From Mycolicibacterium alvei (GTDB taxonomy: Bacteria; Actinomycetota; Actinomycetes; Mycobacteriales; Mycobacteriaceae), in the NCBI RefSeq assembly GCF_010727325.1, contig NZ_AP022566.1:1-64000 (forward strand): a stretch of 64,000 bases of DNA, written 5' to 3'. The first letter of the stretch is position 1. Each line of letters opens with the position of its first letter. This document shows, one piece after another, positions 17,187-23,676 of the stretch. The notes beneath the pieces are model-generated. The model saw nothing but the letters and a program-made list of their open reading frames with translations. It was not told the origin of the DNA and did no database searches. A program made the translations under genes and the position numbers.

Positions 17187-17259
17187 TGCCCCTGGGCGGA
17201 CTCGAACCGCCAGCCTTCGCCGTCGGAGGGCGATGCTCTGTCCGTTGAGCTACAGGGGC
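17187..17259 (-). tRNA. tRNA-Arg(CCG)
   Basis: Acceptor GCCCCTG/CAGGGGC, anticodon arm TCGCC-CTCCGAC-GGCGA. The 3' end is ACCC, so CCA is not exact. Confidence 0.9.
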
Positions 17260-17269
17260 CTGACAATGT

Positions 17270-17345
17270 TGGGGTGACGGGCGGGATTCGAACCCGCAGC
17301 CGCCGGGATCACAGCCCGGTGCTCTGCCCGTTGAGCTACCGCCAC
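17270..17345 (-). tRNA. tRNA-His(GTG)
   Basis: Anticodon arm CCGGG-CTGTGAT-CCCGG, C73 and CCA encoded. The base before position 1 is C, so the G-1 usual for histidine tRNAs is not encoded at the expected place. Confidence 0.88.
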
Positions 17346-17347
17346 GG

Positions 17348-17435
17348 CGGAAGTGGAGGGATTTGAACCCCCAGCCGCGGTGTGACCGCGACGACGGCTT
17401 AGCAAGCCGCTGCATTACCGTTCTGCCACACTTCC
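17348..17435 (-). tRNA. tRNA-Ser(GCT)
   Basis: Acceptor GGAAGTG/CACTTCC, anticodon loop TTGCTAA, long variable arm, G73. CCA not encoded. Confidence 0.9.
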
Positions 17436-17450
17436 TTTGGTGTTCCACAG

Positions 17451-17522
17451 TGGAGAATCGGGGCTACGATCCCCGCTCTCTGCCTTGCAAGGGCAGCGCT
17501 CTTCCGAATGAGCTAATTCCCC
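17451..17522 (-). tRNA. tRNA-Ala(TGC)
   Basis: Acceptor GGGGAAT/ATTCTCC includes the G3-U70 alanine identity pair; anticodon loop CTTGCAA. The T-loop ATCGTAG is unusual. CCA not encoded. Confidence 0.8.
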
Positions 17523-17523
17523 A

Positions 17524-17599
17524 TGGCGACCCTGACGGGGCTTGAACCCGCGACCTCCACCGTGACAGGGTGGCGAGCTTCCGACTGCTCTACAGGGCC
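17524..17599 (-). tRNA. tRNA-Asp(GTC)
   Basis: Anticodon arm CCACC-CTGTCAC-GGTGG, G73 (aspartate identity), CCA encoded. Confidence 0.9.
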
Positions 17600-17606
17600 A
17601 AGGTGC

Positions 17607-17683
17607 TGGTAGTCCGGGGAGGGATTGAACCTCCGGCCTCCGCTGTATCAGAGCGGCGCTCTCACCGACTGAGCTACCGGACC
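17607..17683 (-). tRNA. tRNA-Ile(GAT)
   Basis: Anticodon arm CCGCT-CTGATAC-AGCGG, A73, CCA encoded. Confidence 0.9.
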
Positions 17684-17689
17684 GCGGCG

Positions 17690-17761
17690 TACCCCGTGCG
17701 GGACTCGAACCCGCTCCCCCGCTGTGAAAGAGCGAGAGACTAACCCATATCCGAACGGGGC
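17690..17761 (-). tRNA. tRNA-Glu(TTC)
   Basis: Acceptor GCCCCGT/ACGGGGT, anticodon loop CTTTCAC. CCA not encoded. Confidence 0.88.
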
Positions 17762-17770
17762 CTTCCTGGT

Positions 17771-17849
17771 TGGTGCCGCCGGCGAGGATCGAACTCGCAA
17801 CCTCCCGGGCTTCACTCGGGTGCTCTGCCAGGTGTTGAGCTACAGCGGC
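17771..17849 (-). tRNA. tRNA-Phe(GAA)
   Basis: Acceptor GCCGCTG/CGGCGGC, loop GTGAAGC, a mismatch closing the anticodon stem and a longer D-loop. CCA encoded. Confidence 0.85.
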
Positions 17850-17850
17850 G

Positions 17851-17925
17851 TGGTAGTCCGTAGGAGAGTTGAACTCCTGCTGTCTGGCTGAGAACCAGGT
17901 GTGCTGCCGCCTACACCAACGGACC
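17851..17925 (-). tRNA. tRNA-Glu(CTC)
   Basis: Acceptor GGTCCGT/ACGGACT, anticodon loop TTCTCAG. CCA encoded. Confidence 0.88.
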
Positions 17926-17929
17926 GTTG

Positions 17930-18002
17930 CTGCCTCGTCAGGACTCGAACCTGAACCGCCCGGAACCAAAATCCGGTGGGCTGCCATTTACCCCACGAGG
18001 CA
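17930..18002 (-). tRNA. tRNA-Gln(TTG)
   Basis: Acceptor TGCCTCG/CGAGGCA, anticodon arm CCGGA-TTTTGGT-TCCGG, G73. CCA not encoded. Confidence 0.9.
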
Positions 18003-18017
18003 TTGATATTCGATACG

Positions 18018-18090
18018 CTGCCCCGCCAGGATTCGAACCTGGACCGACTGATCCAGAATCAGCTGTGCTGCCGGATTACACCACGGGGCA
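18018..18090 (-). tRNA. tRNA-Gln(CTG)
   Basis: Acceptor TGCCCCG/CGGGGCA, anticodon loop TTCTGGA, G73. CCA not encoded. Confidence 0.9.
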
Positions 18091-18092
18091 AG

Positions 18093-18180
18093 TGGTCTGC
18101 GCGGAGGGATTTGAACCCCCTGAGCCGAAAGGCAACTGGTTTACAGCCAGCCGTGACACCGCCGTCGTCACCGCGCGCAG
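18093..18180 (-). tRNA. tRNA-Tyr(GTA)
   Basis: Acceptor CTGCGCG/CGCGCAG, anticodon arm GCTGG-CTGTAAA-CCAGT, long variable arm typical of bacterial tyrosine tRNAs. CCA encoded. Confidence 0.9.
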
Positions 18181-18185
18181 GTGGG

Positions 18186-18269
18186 CTCCCCGACCTGGAC
18201 TCGAACCAGGATTGAGCGTGTGCTCGGCGGCTTAACAGGCCGCTGCCATGCCAGTTAGGCGACCGGGGA
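18186..18269 (-). tRNA. Type II tRNA with GTT (Asn) anticodon
   Basis: Acceptor TCCCCGG/TCGGGGA, anticodon arm GCGGC-CTGTTAA-GCCGC, T-arm normal. It has a paired long variable arm (GAGC/GCTC) and G73. These are serine-type features that normal asparagine tRNAs lack. CCA not encoded. Charging identity is uncertain. Confidence 0.8.
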
Positions 18270-18337
18270 ATGGTCAGGGCGGGGCGGACGGGATGAGGGG
18301 AGATCGTCCGCCCCGCCGATTGTGAGTGTGGATCGGC

Positions 18338-18832
18338 TCACGCCATCGCGGGGACTCGGTATCGTGCCCGCTCGCGTGGCTCGTAGGGCTCCCAGAGCAG
18401 TCGCATCCCGGCCTCGGCCGGTGTGCGGTTGTCTTTGCGCCCGTTGCACGGCCCGCATGCGGCCACGAGGTTGAGCCAGGTGTCTTGGCCGCCTCGGGAG
18501 GCCGGGATCACGTGGTCGATGGTGTCGCCGACGCCACCGCAATAGGCACAGACGAAACTGTCACGACGCAGCACGCCCTCGCGGCTGACCCGGTTGTCAG
18601 GTCGGTACGGGACGTGGACGTACTCGCGCAGCCCGACCGATACTGGGAGCTCGACGATGGTCGATGGGCTGTGTATGTGCACGGCCGGGCTGTGGCGTTC
18701 GATCACGTAGACCGAGCCCCGCAGCAGCAGCCGGACTGCCTCCTGCCAGCTCACGTGAGTCAGCACGCGGTAGTCGGCGTTGTAGACCGTCACGGCCTGC
18801 TGACGGTTCCTGTGTTGGCGTAGATTCCTCAT
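18338..18832 (-). CDS. HNH endonuclease within the tRNA array
   Basis: A 164-residue HNH nuclease. The C-terminal half carries CAYC (Cys95, Cys98), the catalytic segment TIDHVIPASRGG (Asp106-His107) and CGPCN (Cys126, Cys129, Asn130), the complete zinc-ribbon HNH_5-type core. Residues 1-85 form a separate N-terminal domain often seen in actinobacterial homologues. The ATG at 18832 has AGGAGG upstream. The gene lies in the same orientation between the Asn-anticodon tRNA and tRNA-Met, so it is transcribed within the array. It could be a homing-type nuclease that spread with the array, or a defence or processing nuclease; the first is more common for such placement. Confidence 0.92.
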   Translation of the reverse strand: MRNLRQHRNRQQAVTVYNADYRVLTHVSWQEAVRLLLRGSVYVIERHSPAVHIHSPSTIVELPVSVGLREYVHVPYRPDNRVSREGVLRRDSFVCAYCGGVGDTIDHVIPASRGGQDTWLNLVAACGPCNGRKDNRTPAEAGMRLLWEPYEPRERARYRVPAMA

Positions 18833-18875
18833 GCCGCGTGCCTCCTCTCTGGTTGTTGTTGTCGCGGACTACTAC

Positions 18876-18952
18876 TGGTTGCGCGAGGTGGATTTGAACC
18901 ACCGACTTCCGGGTTATGAGCCCGGCGGACTGCCGAACTGTCCTACCGCGCA
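18876..18952 (-). tRNA. tRNA-Met(CAT), initiator-like anticodon arm
   Basis: The anticodon arm CCGGG-CTCATAA-CCCGG has the three G-C pairs diagnostic of initiator tRNA, but acceptor 1-72 is T-A, not the C-A mismatch of bacterial initiators. CCA encoded. Confidence 0.88.
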
Positions 18953-18966
18953 GCGTGTTTAGTGAG

Positions 18967-19038
18967 TACCCCTGGAGAGAATTGAACTCCCGCCATCCTC
19001 GTTGTAAGCGAGGCGCTCTCCCGCTGAGCTACAGGGGC
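18967..19038 (-). tRNA. tRNA-Val(TAC)
   Basis: Acceptor GCCCCTG/CAGGGGT, anticodon arm CCTCG-CTTACAA-CGAGG. CCA not encoded. Confidence 0.9.
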
Positions 19039-19054
19039 CTGATGGTGCATTAGT

Positions 19055-19133
19055 TGGTCGGGACGGCGCGATTCGAACGCGCGAAGTCTCCTGCTCCCAA
19101 AGCAGGTGCCTTACCAAACTTGGCTACATCCCG
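19055..19133 (-). tRNA. tRNA-Pro(TGG)
   Basis: Acceptor CGGGATG/CGTCCCG, anticodon arm CCTGC-TTTGGGA-GCAGG. CCA encoded. Confidence 0.9.
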
Positions 19134-19134
19134 T

Positions 19135-19212
19135 TGGCACGGATGGAGGGACTCGAACCCCCAACTCACGCGGTTTTGGAGACCGCGGCTCTACCAGTTG
19201 AGCTACATCCGT
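19135..19212 (-). tRNA. tRNA-Trp(CCA)
   Basis: Acceptor ACGGATG/CATCCGT, anticodon arm GCGGT-CTCCAAA-ACCGC, G73. CCA encoded. One base separates it from tRNA-Pro. Confidence 0.9.
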
Positions 19213-19215
19213 ATC

Positions 19216-19288
19216 GAGCGGCTGGCGGGACTCGAACCCGCGTGGACGGCTTTGCAGACCGCTGCCTGACCACTCGGCCACAGCCGCT
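19216..19288 (-). tRNA. tRNA-Cys(GCA)
   Basis: Acceptor AGCGGCT/AGCCGCT, anticodon loop CTGCAAA, D-arm GGCCGAGTGGTCAGGC. The discriminator reads C rather than the usual U. CCA not encoded. Confidence 0.88.
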
Positions 19289-19292
19289 TGAG

Positions 19293-19365
19293 AGCCGCTG
19301 ACGGGACTCGAACCCGCTCTGTCAGTTTGGAAGACTGGCGTGCAAACCTGTTACACCTCAACGGC
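19293..19365 (-). tRNA. tRNA-Gly(TCC)
   Basis: Acceptor GCCGTTG/CAGCGGC, anticodon loop CTTCCAA. CCA not encoded. Confidence 0.88.
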
Positions 19366-19374
19366 AGGAAATGT

Positions 19375-19449
19375 TGGTGCGCCGTGGAGGTTTCGATCCT
19401 CCGTCCCCAGATTAAGAGTCTGGTGCTATCCCAACTCAGCTAACGGCGC
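19375..19449 (-). tRNA. tRNA-Lys(CTT)
   Basis: Acceptor GCGCCGT/ACGGCGC, anticodon arm CCAGA-CTCTTAA-TCTGG. CCA encoded. The T-loop ATCGAAA is slightly unusual. Confidence 0.88.
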
Positions 19450-19456
19450 GCAAAAG

Positions 19457-19529
19457 TGGGTCGCCCGGGGCTCGAACCCGGAACTCATGGGTAAAAGCCA
19501 AGAGTGATACACGATTTCACCAACGACCC
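19457..19529 (-). tRNA. tRNA-Lys(TTT)
   Basis: Acceptor GGGTCGT/GCGACCC, anticodon loop CTTTTAC. CCA not encoded. Confidence 0.88.
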
Positions 19530-19533
19530 GTTG

Positions 19534-19607
19534 TGCGCCTAGTAGGACTCGAACCCACACTGACCGGCTCCTGAGGCCGGCGCCTCTACCAATTGGGCTA
19601 CAGGCGC
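19534..19607 (-). tRNA. tRNA with CAG (Leu) anticodon, short variable loop
   Basis: Acceptor GCGCCTG/TAGGCGC, anticodon arm CCGGC-CTCAGGA-GCCGG. The short variable loop is atypical for leucine. CCA not encoded. Confidence 0.82.
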
Positions 19608-19619
19608 GTGACACAAAAG

Positions 19620-19705
19620 TGCGCTCGGCAGGACTCGAACCTGCATGCCCGTGTTGGGCACCCGGGTTTGAGCCGGGCGCGTCTGCCAAATTCCGCCACG
19701 AGCGC
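19620..19705 (-). tRNA. tRNA-Leu(CAA)
   Basis: First tRNA of the array. Acceptor GCGCTCG/CGAGCGC, anticodon arm CCCGG-CTCAAAC-CCGGG, normal long variable arm. CCA not encoded. Confidence 0.9.
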
Positions 19706-19719
19706 GGATGCCACCACTG

Positions 19720-19741
19720 TGAAGTTCTCAAAGGTCTGACA
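19720..19741 (-). promoter_or_regulatory. Degenerate PafBC-type box upstream of tRNA array
   Basis: TGTCAGACC on the minus strand, 31-36 bases upstream of the first tRNA, matches the upstream half of the promoters elsewhere in the element. The -10 position (ACTTCA) does not fit TANNNT. The stretch 19742-20366 (about 620 bases) contains no gene I can support; a similar near-match TGTCAG-N10-TAGCAG occurs on the plus strand at 19895-19916. Confidence 0.35.
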
Positions 19742-20366
19742 CAGCAACGCAATTCGCGTGCTGGTCTGCTGTGCACGCCTGGACGGTGTGCGTTGCCGGT
19801 TAACAGAGTGCCACTGCTCAACGCTGGTTGTCGAGGTTATTTTTCGCCGAACGATGTTGGCTTACATGGCGTTTGGGTGCACCAAACTATAGGAATGTCA
19901 GGCGACGTTCCTAGCAGGGCAAACACCAAAAGTGAGAGATATATGAGATTGTTCTTCGAGCCCAAGCTTCCGGTCGGGGCGCACGCCCTTTGAGAGGGCG
20001 GAAGGCTGCTCATGACGGAATAACCGGAAGCGACTGGGCTGGCTGATGCCGCCGGACCGCTCAGCTTGGATCGTCCACAACGGGGCATTCCCGCTGGTGA
20101 GGTCCGCGCACGACAACGCCGCCGAGGATGCTTTTCGCATCCCGGCGAACGGGTAGTAGTCGCTGCGGATCATGGTCACAAATCAACGGTAGCAGCCAGG
20201 GGCGACATTCTGGCGAACATATTTTGGCCAGTGGCCAATGGCCGGCGGGCTACGGCGTGGCGCGCCTGGCGGTCTTCCTCAACGCCCAACGAAACGTTCC
20301 GGATCCCGACCCTGGCTGCGGCTCGTCGCCGCTGATGTCTTGGGCGGCGGCGCTATCCGGCACGGC

Positions 20367-21299
20367 TCAGTTGCGGTTGAGGCCGAATTGCCGGGTCATC
20401 AGCGCTTCCTTGTAGTGGCTTTCGGCAGCGTCCACCTCTGACGATGAAGTGCTAGGCCCGAATACGCGCAAAATGCTGAACACGAAGTGTCGAGCATGGT
20501 CGGTCTTCGCACCACCGCGGCCGACACTGGCGTCTGCCAGGTCACGCAGGGCACGGTTGCCGCCGTGACCGTCGCGCGCATAGGCGGTCCATCGCTGCAA
20601 AATCCGTTCCGCACCAGCAGCTTTGCCGACGTACTGCTTGCCGTTCGATGAGTCGGTGATCAGATAGATGCCCTGGACCTCCGACAGTGCGACGCGCCAG
20701 TCTGAGTATCGATGGTCAGCGACCATCTGAGTTAGTTCGTGGAAGGGCAGCCGCACGCTGTCGAAGCCCGGAAACGGGACTTTGTCTCGGTCGGAGATTT
20801 CCAGAACGGGAAGGCCTCGCGCATTCGTCGCGCGCCTGTGCCACCGGCGCGGGTTGACCCACTCGATCACCAGCCGATCGACCAGCGGCGCCAGAAAGCC
20901 GCTGGGATGCAGGTCGAAATAACGATCGGTCGCTGTCCGTTGGGCGACCAACTCACCGCGATTGTGGAAGGTGCCCCACAGGCGGGAGCGACGCTTGCCG
21001 TCGGCGATCAGCACCACCCAGTACGGCCCCGGGTCTGCTGGGAACAGCCGGGTTGAGATGTTCTGCGAGCGGGTGTATTGCAGGACGCGGTCTGCGGTCA
21101 GATCCTCCGGTCCCTGTAGCCCTTCGTGCCCGCCCGGTTGGAAGGTGTGCCGAATGAGGTAGATGTCGCCCACACCGATAGGGGGGTCATGCTCGGCACC
21201 GATTCCGTCGAGTACATGCCCGAGAGTGAGGAACGTCCCGGCAACTGAGCCCGGGGACGCTCCGTCGGGCGGCGGGTTTGGCCAGGGCCGCGCGGTCAC
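20367..21299 (-). CDS. GIY-YIG nuclease-like protein
   Basis: A 310-residue protein starting at GTG 21299. The C-terminal part (about residues 205-300) is a GIY-YIG domain: GIYLITDSSNGKQYVGKA, followed by the arginine helix ERILQRW and a late Glu-containing helix AAESHYKEALM. The N-terminal 200 residues (YLIRHTFQP..., WVVLIADGKRRSRLWG) form a beta-rich domain found with GIY-YIG in other actinobacterial proteins. GIY-YIG enzymes cut DNA with one divalent metal ion; roles include restriction, homing and repair. It lies 50 bases downstream of the 21349-21750 gene and may form an operon with it. Confidence 0.85.
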   Translation of the reverse strand: MTARPWPNPPPDGASPGSVAGTFLTLGHVLDGIGAEHDPPIGVGDIYLIRHTFQPGGHEGLQGPEDLTADRVLQYTRSQNISTRLFPADPGPYWVVLIADGKRRSRLWGTFHNRGELVAQRTATDRYFDLHPSGFLAPLVDRLVIEWVNPRRWHRRATNARGLPVLEISDRDKVPFPGFDSVRLPFHELTQMVADHRYSDWRVALSEVQGIYLITDSSNGKQYVGKAAGAERILQRWTAYARDGHGGNRALRDLADASVGRGGAKTDHARHFVFSILRVFGPSTSSSEVDAAESHYKEALMTRQFGLNRN

Positions 21300-21348
21300 G
21301 TGCTCACACTAGAGCTTCGCTACCGTTACGTTCGGTGAACAGCCCTGC

Positions 21349-21750
21349 CTATCGGTCGGGGGTCAGCCCGTCCCGGTTGTCGGCGCAGAAGATGCACGGG
21401 TCGCCAGCTTCACTGCCGTAATCGGCATATGCCGATACTTCAGCGACGACTTCTCTGGCAGTCGTCGCATCGAGGGTCGGTTCGTCCGCGCTGGCCGGTT
21501 TCAACGCCGCCAGAGTTGCCACCAGCGGCAGATCGGAGCTGGGGTTGCCGGTGACATCGATAGCCGCGTGACCGTCGACAAACAGGGTGTACATGTCGTG
21601 ATCGGGGAAGTCAGTGTTCAGCCGCAGTACCCACCACTGCCCAGACTGCTTCGTGGCATATGGAAAGTACTTGTACCCCGTGCGCTTCCATTCGGGCCGA
21701 GCGTTGGTATCAACTGCCCGCCCGGTCGTCGACGCCTGATCACCGCCCAT
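21349..21750 (-). CDS. Hypothetical protein
   Basis: A 133-residue soluble protein starting MGGDQASTTGRAVD. Features are an aromatic N-terminal half (YKYFPYATKQSGQWWVLRLN, FPDHDMYTLFVDG) resembling a small beta domain, and a C-terminal CIFC motif that could bind metal. GTG two codons upstream is an alternative start. The long open frame above it to 22572 is an antisense artefact of the ESX-associated genes. It is probably co-transcribed with the GIY-YIG gene. No family is recognised. Confidence 0.6.
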   Translation of the reverse strand: MGGDQASTTGRAVDTNARPEWKRTGYKYFPYATKQSGQWWVLRLNTDFPDHDMYTLFVDGHAAIDVTGNPSSDLPLVATLAALKPASADEPTLDATTAREVVAEVSAYADYGSEAGDPCIFCADNRDGLTPDR

Positions 21751-22016
21751 GTCAACCACTGTAGAGCGCGCCGATGACAATCGGTCCTCAAAAGTGGGCG
21801 AGGTCTCCGCCTGGGCGCACCAGGGCTGAGTAGACAGCCAAAGAAGCGAATGTCGGCGGTGGCCGTGTCGAGACAGAGCTTTCTCGTTATCTCCGGCGCA
21901 TCGGCGACCAGCAACTATGCTCTCTTCGAGGTCACCCGCTTGTGGGTGCCCCAACGTGCTGACATCGCCAGCAATCGTCTTCGGTTGTGCGCGCGAGAGG
22001 GAAAGGTGGAAGCCCG

Positions 22017-22340
22017 GTGGCGCTCTCAGTGGACCCTGATGCCCTGCGAACCTGTGCGCAGGCACACGACCAGGTGGCTGCCGACGTTCGTGCCGATGGC
22101 CAGCCGGATCCAGCGATTTTGGCGGCGATGGAGGCTGGATACGGCCCAGCAGGGGCCGCGCTGACAGCGGCGTTTGCCCAGTTCCAGCTGGCGCTGAAAG
22201 CCTCCGCCGAGCAGGTGGCCACTGGCCACACTGGCCACGCCGCCGATCTGCGCGACGCGGCCGGCCGGTACACCGCCACGGACCGACGCGGGGCGGAATC
22301 GATTTCGGGCACGGATCCCGGCAAGGTGTGGTCGGTTTAA
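22017..22340 (+). CDS. ESX-1 secretion-associated EspC-like protein
   Basis: A 107-residue protein starting at GTG 22017 with AAAGGTGGA 7 bases upstream. Its helical-hairpin layout, LSVDPDALRTCAQAHDQVA... through AADLRDAAGRYTATDRRGAESI, is that of the DUF2580/EspC-like type VII secretion targets. Such proteins are exported by ESX systems together with a partner. The gene immediately downstream (75 bases) is the likely partner. No ESX ATPase or membrane component is in the window, so export would need a host ESX system. Confidence 0.8.
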   Translation: MALSVDPDALRTCAQAHDQVAADVRADGQPDPAILAAMEAGYGPAGAALTAAFAQFQLALKASAEQVATGHTGHAADLRDAAGRYTATDRRGAESISGTDPGKVWSV

Positions 22341-22414
22341 ATGCCACGCCGGCCGGTCGGATTGGCCGGGCGAACTCCTCAGCGTGGGTAGGGCAGGGAC
22401 CTTCAGGGGGCGAT

Positions 22415-23557
22415 ATGGATGTCGAAGCGATCGATGCCGCGCTGGCCCAGCTACGCCGGCTACTCGGCTCGGCCCATCCACCGCAGCTACGAGCGACCAC
22501 ACCACCAGCAGCCGTAGAAGACCCCCAAGGATGGAGCGGGTCGGCCCGCGAAAGCGCGCACGACAACGCCACGCGCCTGCATCAAACCCGCACCACCCTG
22601 CACGCCACCCACGCTTCGGTCACCACAGTCGTCAATCACGCCCAAAGCATCGGCCCGGACGCCAGACGGGCCATGGACGCGGTCCTCTCCGCCTGGGAAG
22701 GTGACAAACGGTCATTGCAACCGTGGTCTGGGTCGCCCGAAGTCCGCGCAAAACTACAGGCAGCCGGCCAGCAGCGGCTTAATGAAGCTGGCCGGATTGT
22801 CCAGGACGCCGTCCAGCGGTACGGCCAGGCCGCCCAACAGGTCCAAGCACTCAGCGGCCAGCTTCCTCTCTCATCGGGCAACAGCGATTCCGCGCCCGCC
22901 GGCATACAAATGGTCGACTTCAAACAGGGACCTCCGATCCCATCGCCAACCCCGGAAGACGGCGCCGGCGGCGAACCACCACTGGGACTGCCGCGGTACA
23001 ACGGCGGCACGCTGTCAGACGCCGAAACCCGCACCGTGTATCTGCACGGAGAACTTCAGATGCGCAGACTGAACGAAGAACTGGTCCGGCGCGGCGTCAG
23101 CGCCGAAGACCGCGCCCGCATCATGTTTGAACAGCGCAACAAGCTCCGCAGCTGGTCGAGAGAGCTGATGAGCGATCGCCAGCTTGCCGATTACCTCAAC
23201 GCCAACGAACGGAATCTGACCTTCGACGAGCTCGTCGCGAAGAACCAGGCCCGAGGGCTCTCGGGCGACGCCCTATACAACGCGATCGTCGAAAGCTCCA
23301 CGCGGAGTAGGCCAAGCGTCAATGACTCTCTGGGTATCGATCCGGACAACCCGCCCCCGCTGCCACCGGTGACCGGCCCCATAGCCCCCACAGGCACCAG
23401 TCCCCCCGCGCCGACCGCAGCACCGAGTCCAGACAGCTGGGGCACATACATCCCGCCCGAACAACTCGCCCAAAGCGATGATCCGGTCCTGCGTATCCTC
23501 GGACAGATCCTCCTCGGCCAGCGCGGACCCGACGACCCTACCTACGGCACAGCTTGA
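22415..23557 (+). CDS. ESX-associated effector-like protein
   Basis: A 380-residue protein starting MDVEAIDAALAQLRRLLG with AGGGGG 5 bases upstream. Residues 1-165 are a long helical bundle (repeated Gln/Ala-rich heptads), similar in layout to ESX-secreted PE/PPE-like or EspB-like proteins. A Pro-rich linker follows, then a central helical domain (TVYLHGELQMRRLNEELVRR) and a Pro-rich tail. It pairs with the EspC-like gene upstream. A polymorphic-toxin-like C-terminus cannot be excluded, but no catalytic motif is evident. Confidence 0.7.
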   Translation: MDVEAIDAALAQLRRLLGSAHPPQLRATTPPAAVEDPQGWSGSARESAHDNATRLHQTRTTLHATHASVTTVVNHAQSIGPDARRAMDAVLSAWEGDKRSLQPWSGSPEVRAKLQAAGQQRLNEAGRIVQDAVQRYGQAAQQVQALSGQLPLSSGNSDSAPAGIQMVDFKQGPPIPSPTPEDGAGGEPPLGLPRYNGGTLSDAETRTVYLHGELQMRRLNEELVRRGVSAEDRARIMFEQRNKLRSWSRELMSDRQLADYLNANERNLTFDELVAKNQARGLSGDALYNAIVESSTRSRPSVNDSLGIDPDNPPPLPPVTGPIAPTGTSPPAPTAAPSPDSWGTYIPPEQLAQSDDPVLRILGQILLGQRGPDDPTYGTA

Positions 23558-23575
23558 CCACCTCCGCGTCGCCAG

Positions 23576-23614
23576 CGCCTGATTGATCACACGCGACAGG
23601 ACAGTCATCAGGCG
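23576..23614. terminator. Bidirectional hairpin between convergent genes
   Basis: CGCCTGAT and ATCAGGCG pair perfectly over 8 bp with a 23-base loop, between the convergent 22415 and 23677 genes. Confidence 0.4.
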
Positions 23615-23676
23615 GATCGAATCAGCCGGGACAGGGGCGGCGCCCTGGCGCGACGCCAATGGAGGACCGAGACCCT

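Noticed and set aside
21349..22572. 407-codon minus-strand frame
   Set aside because: Only the last 133 codons look like protein. The rest is antisense to the ESX-associated genes and reads as Arg/Pro-rich noise.
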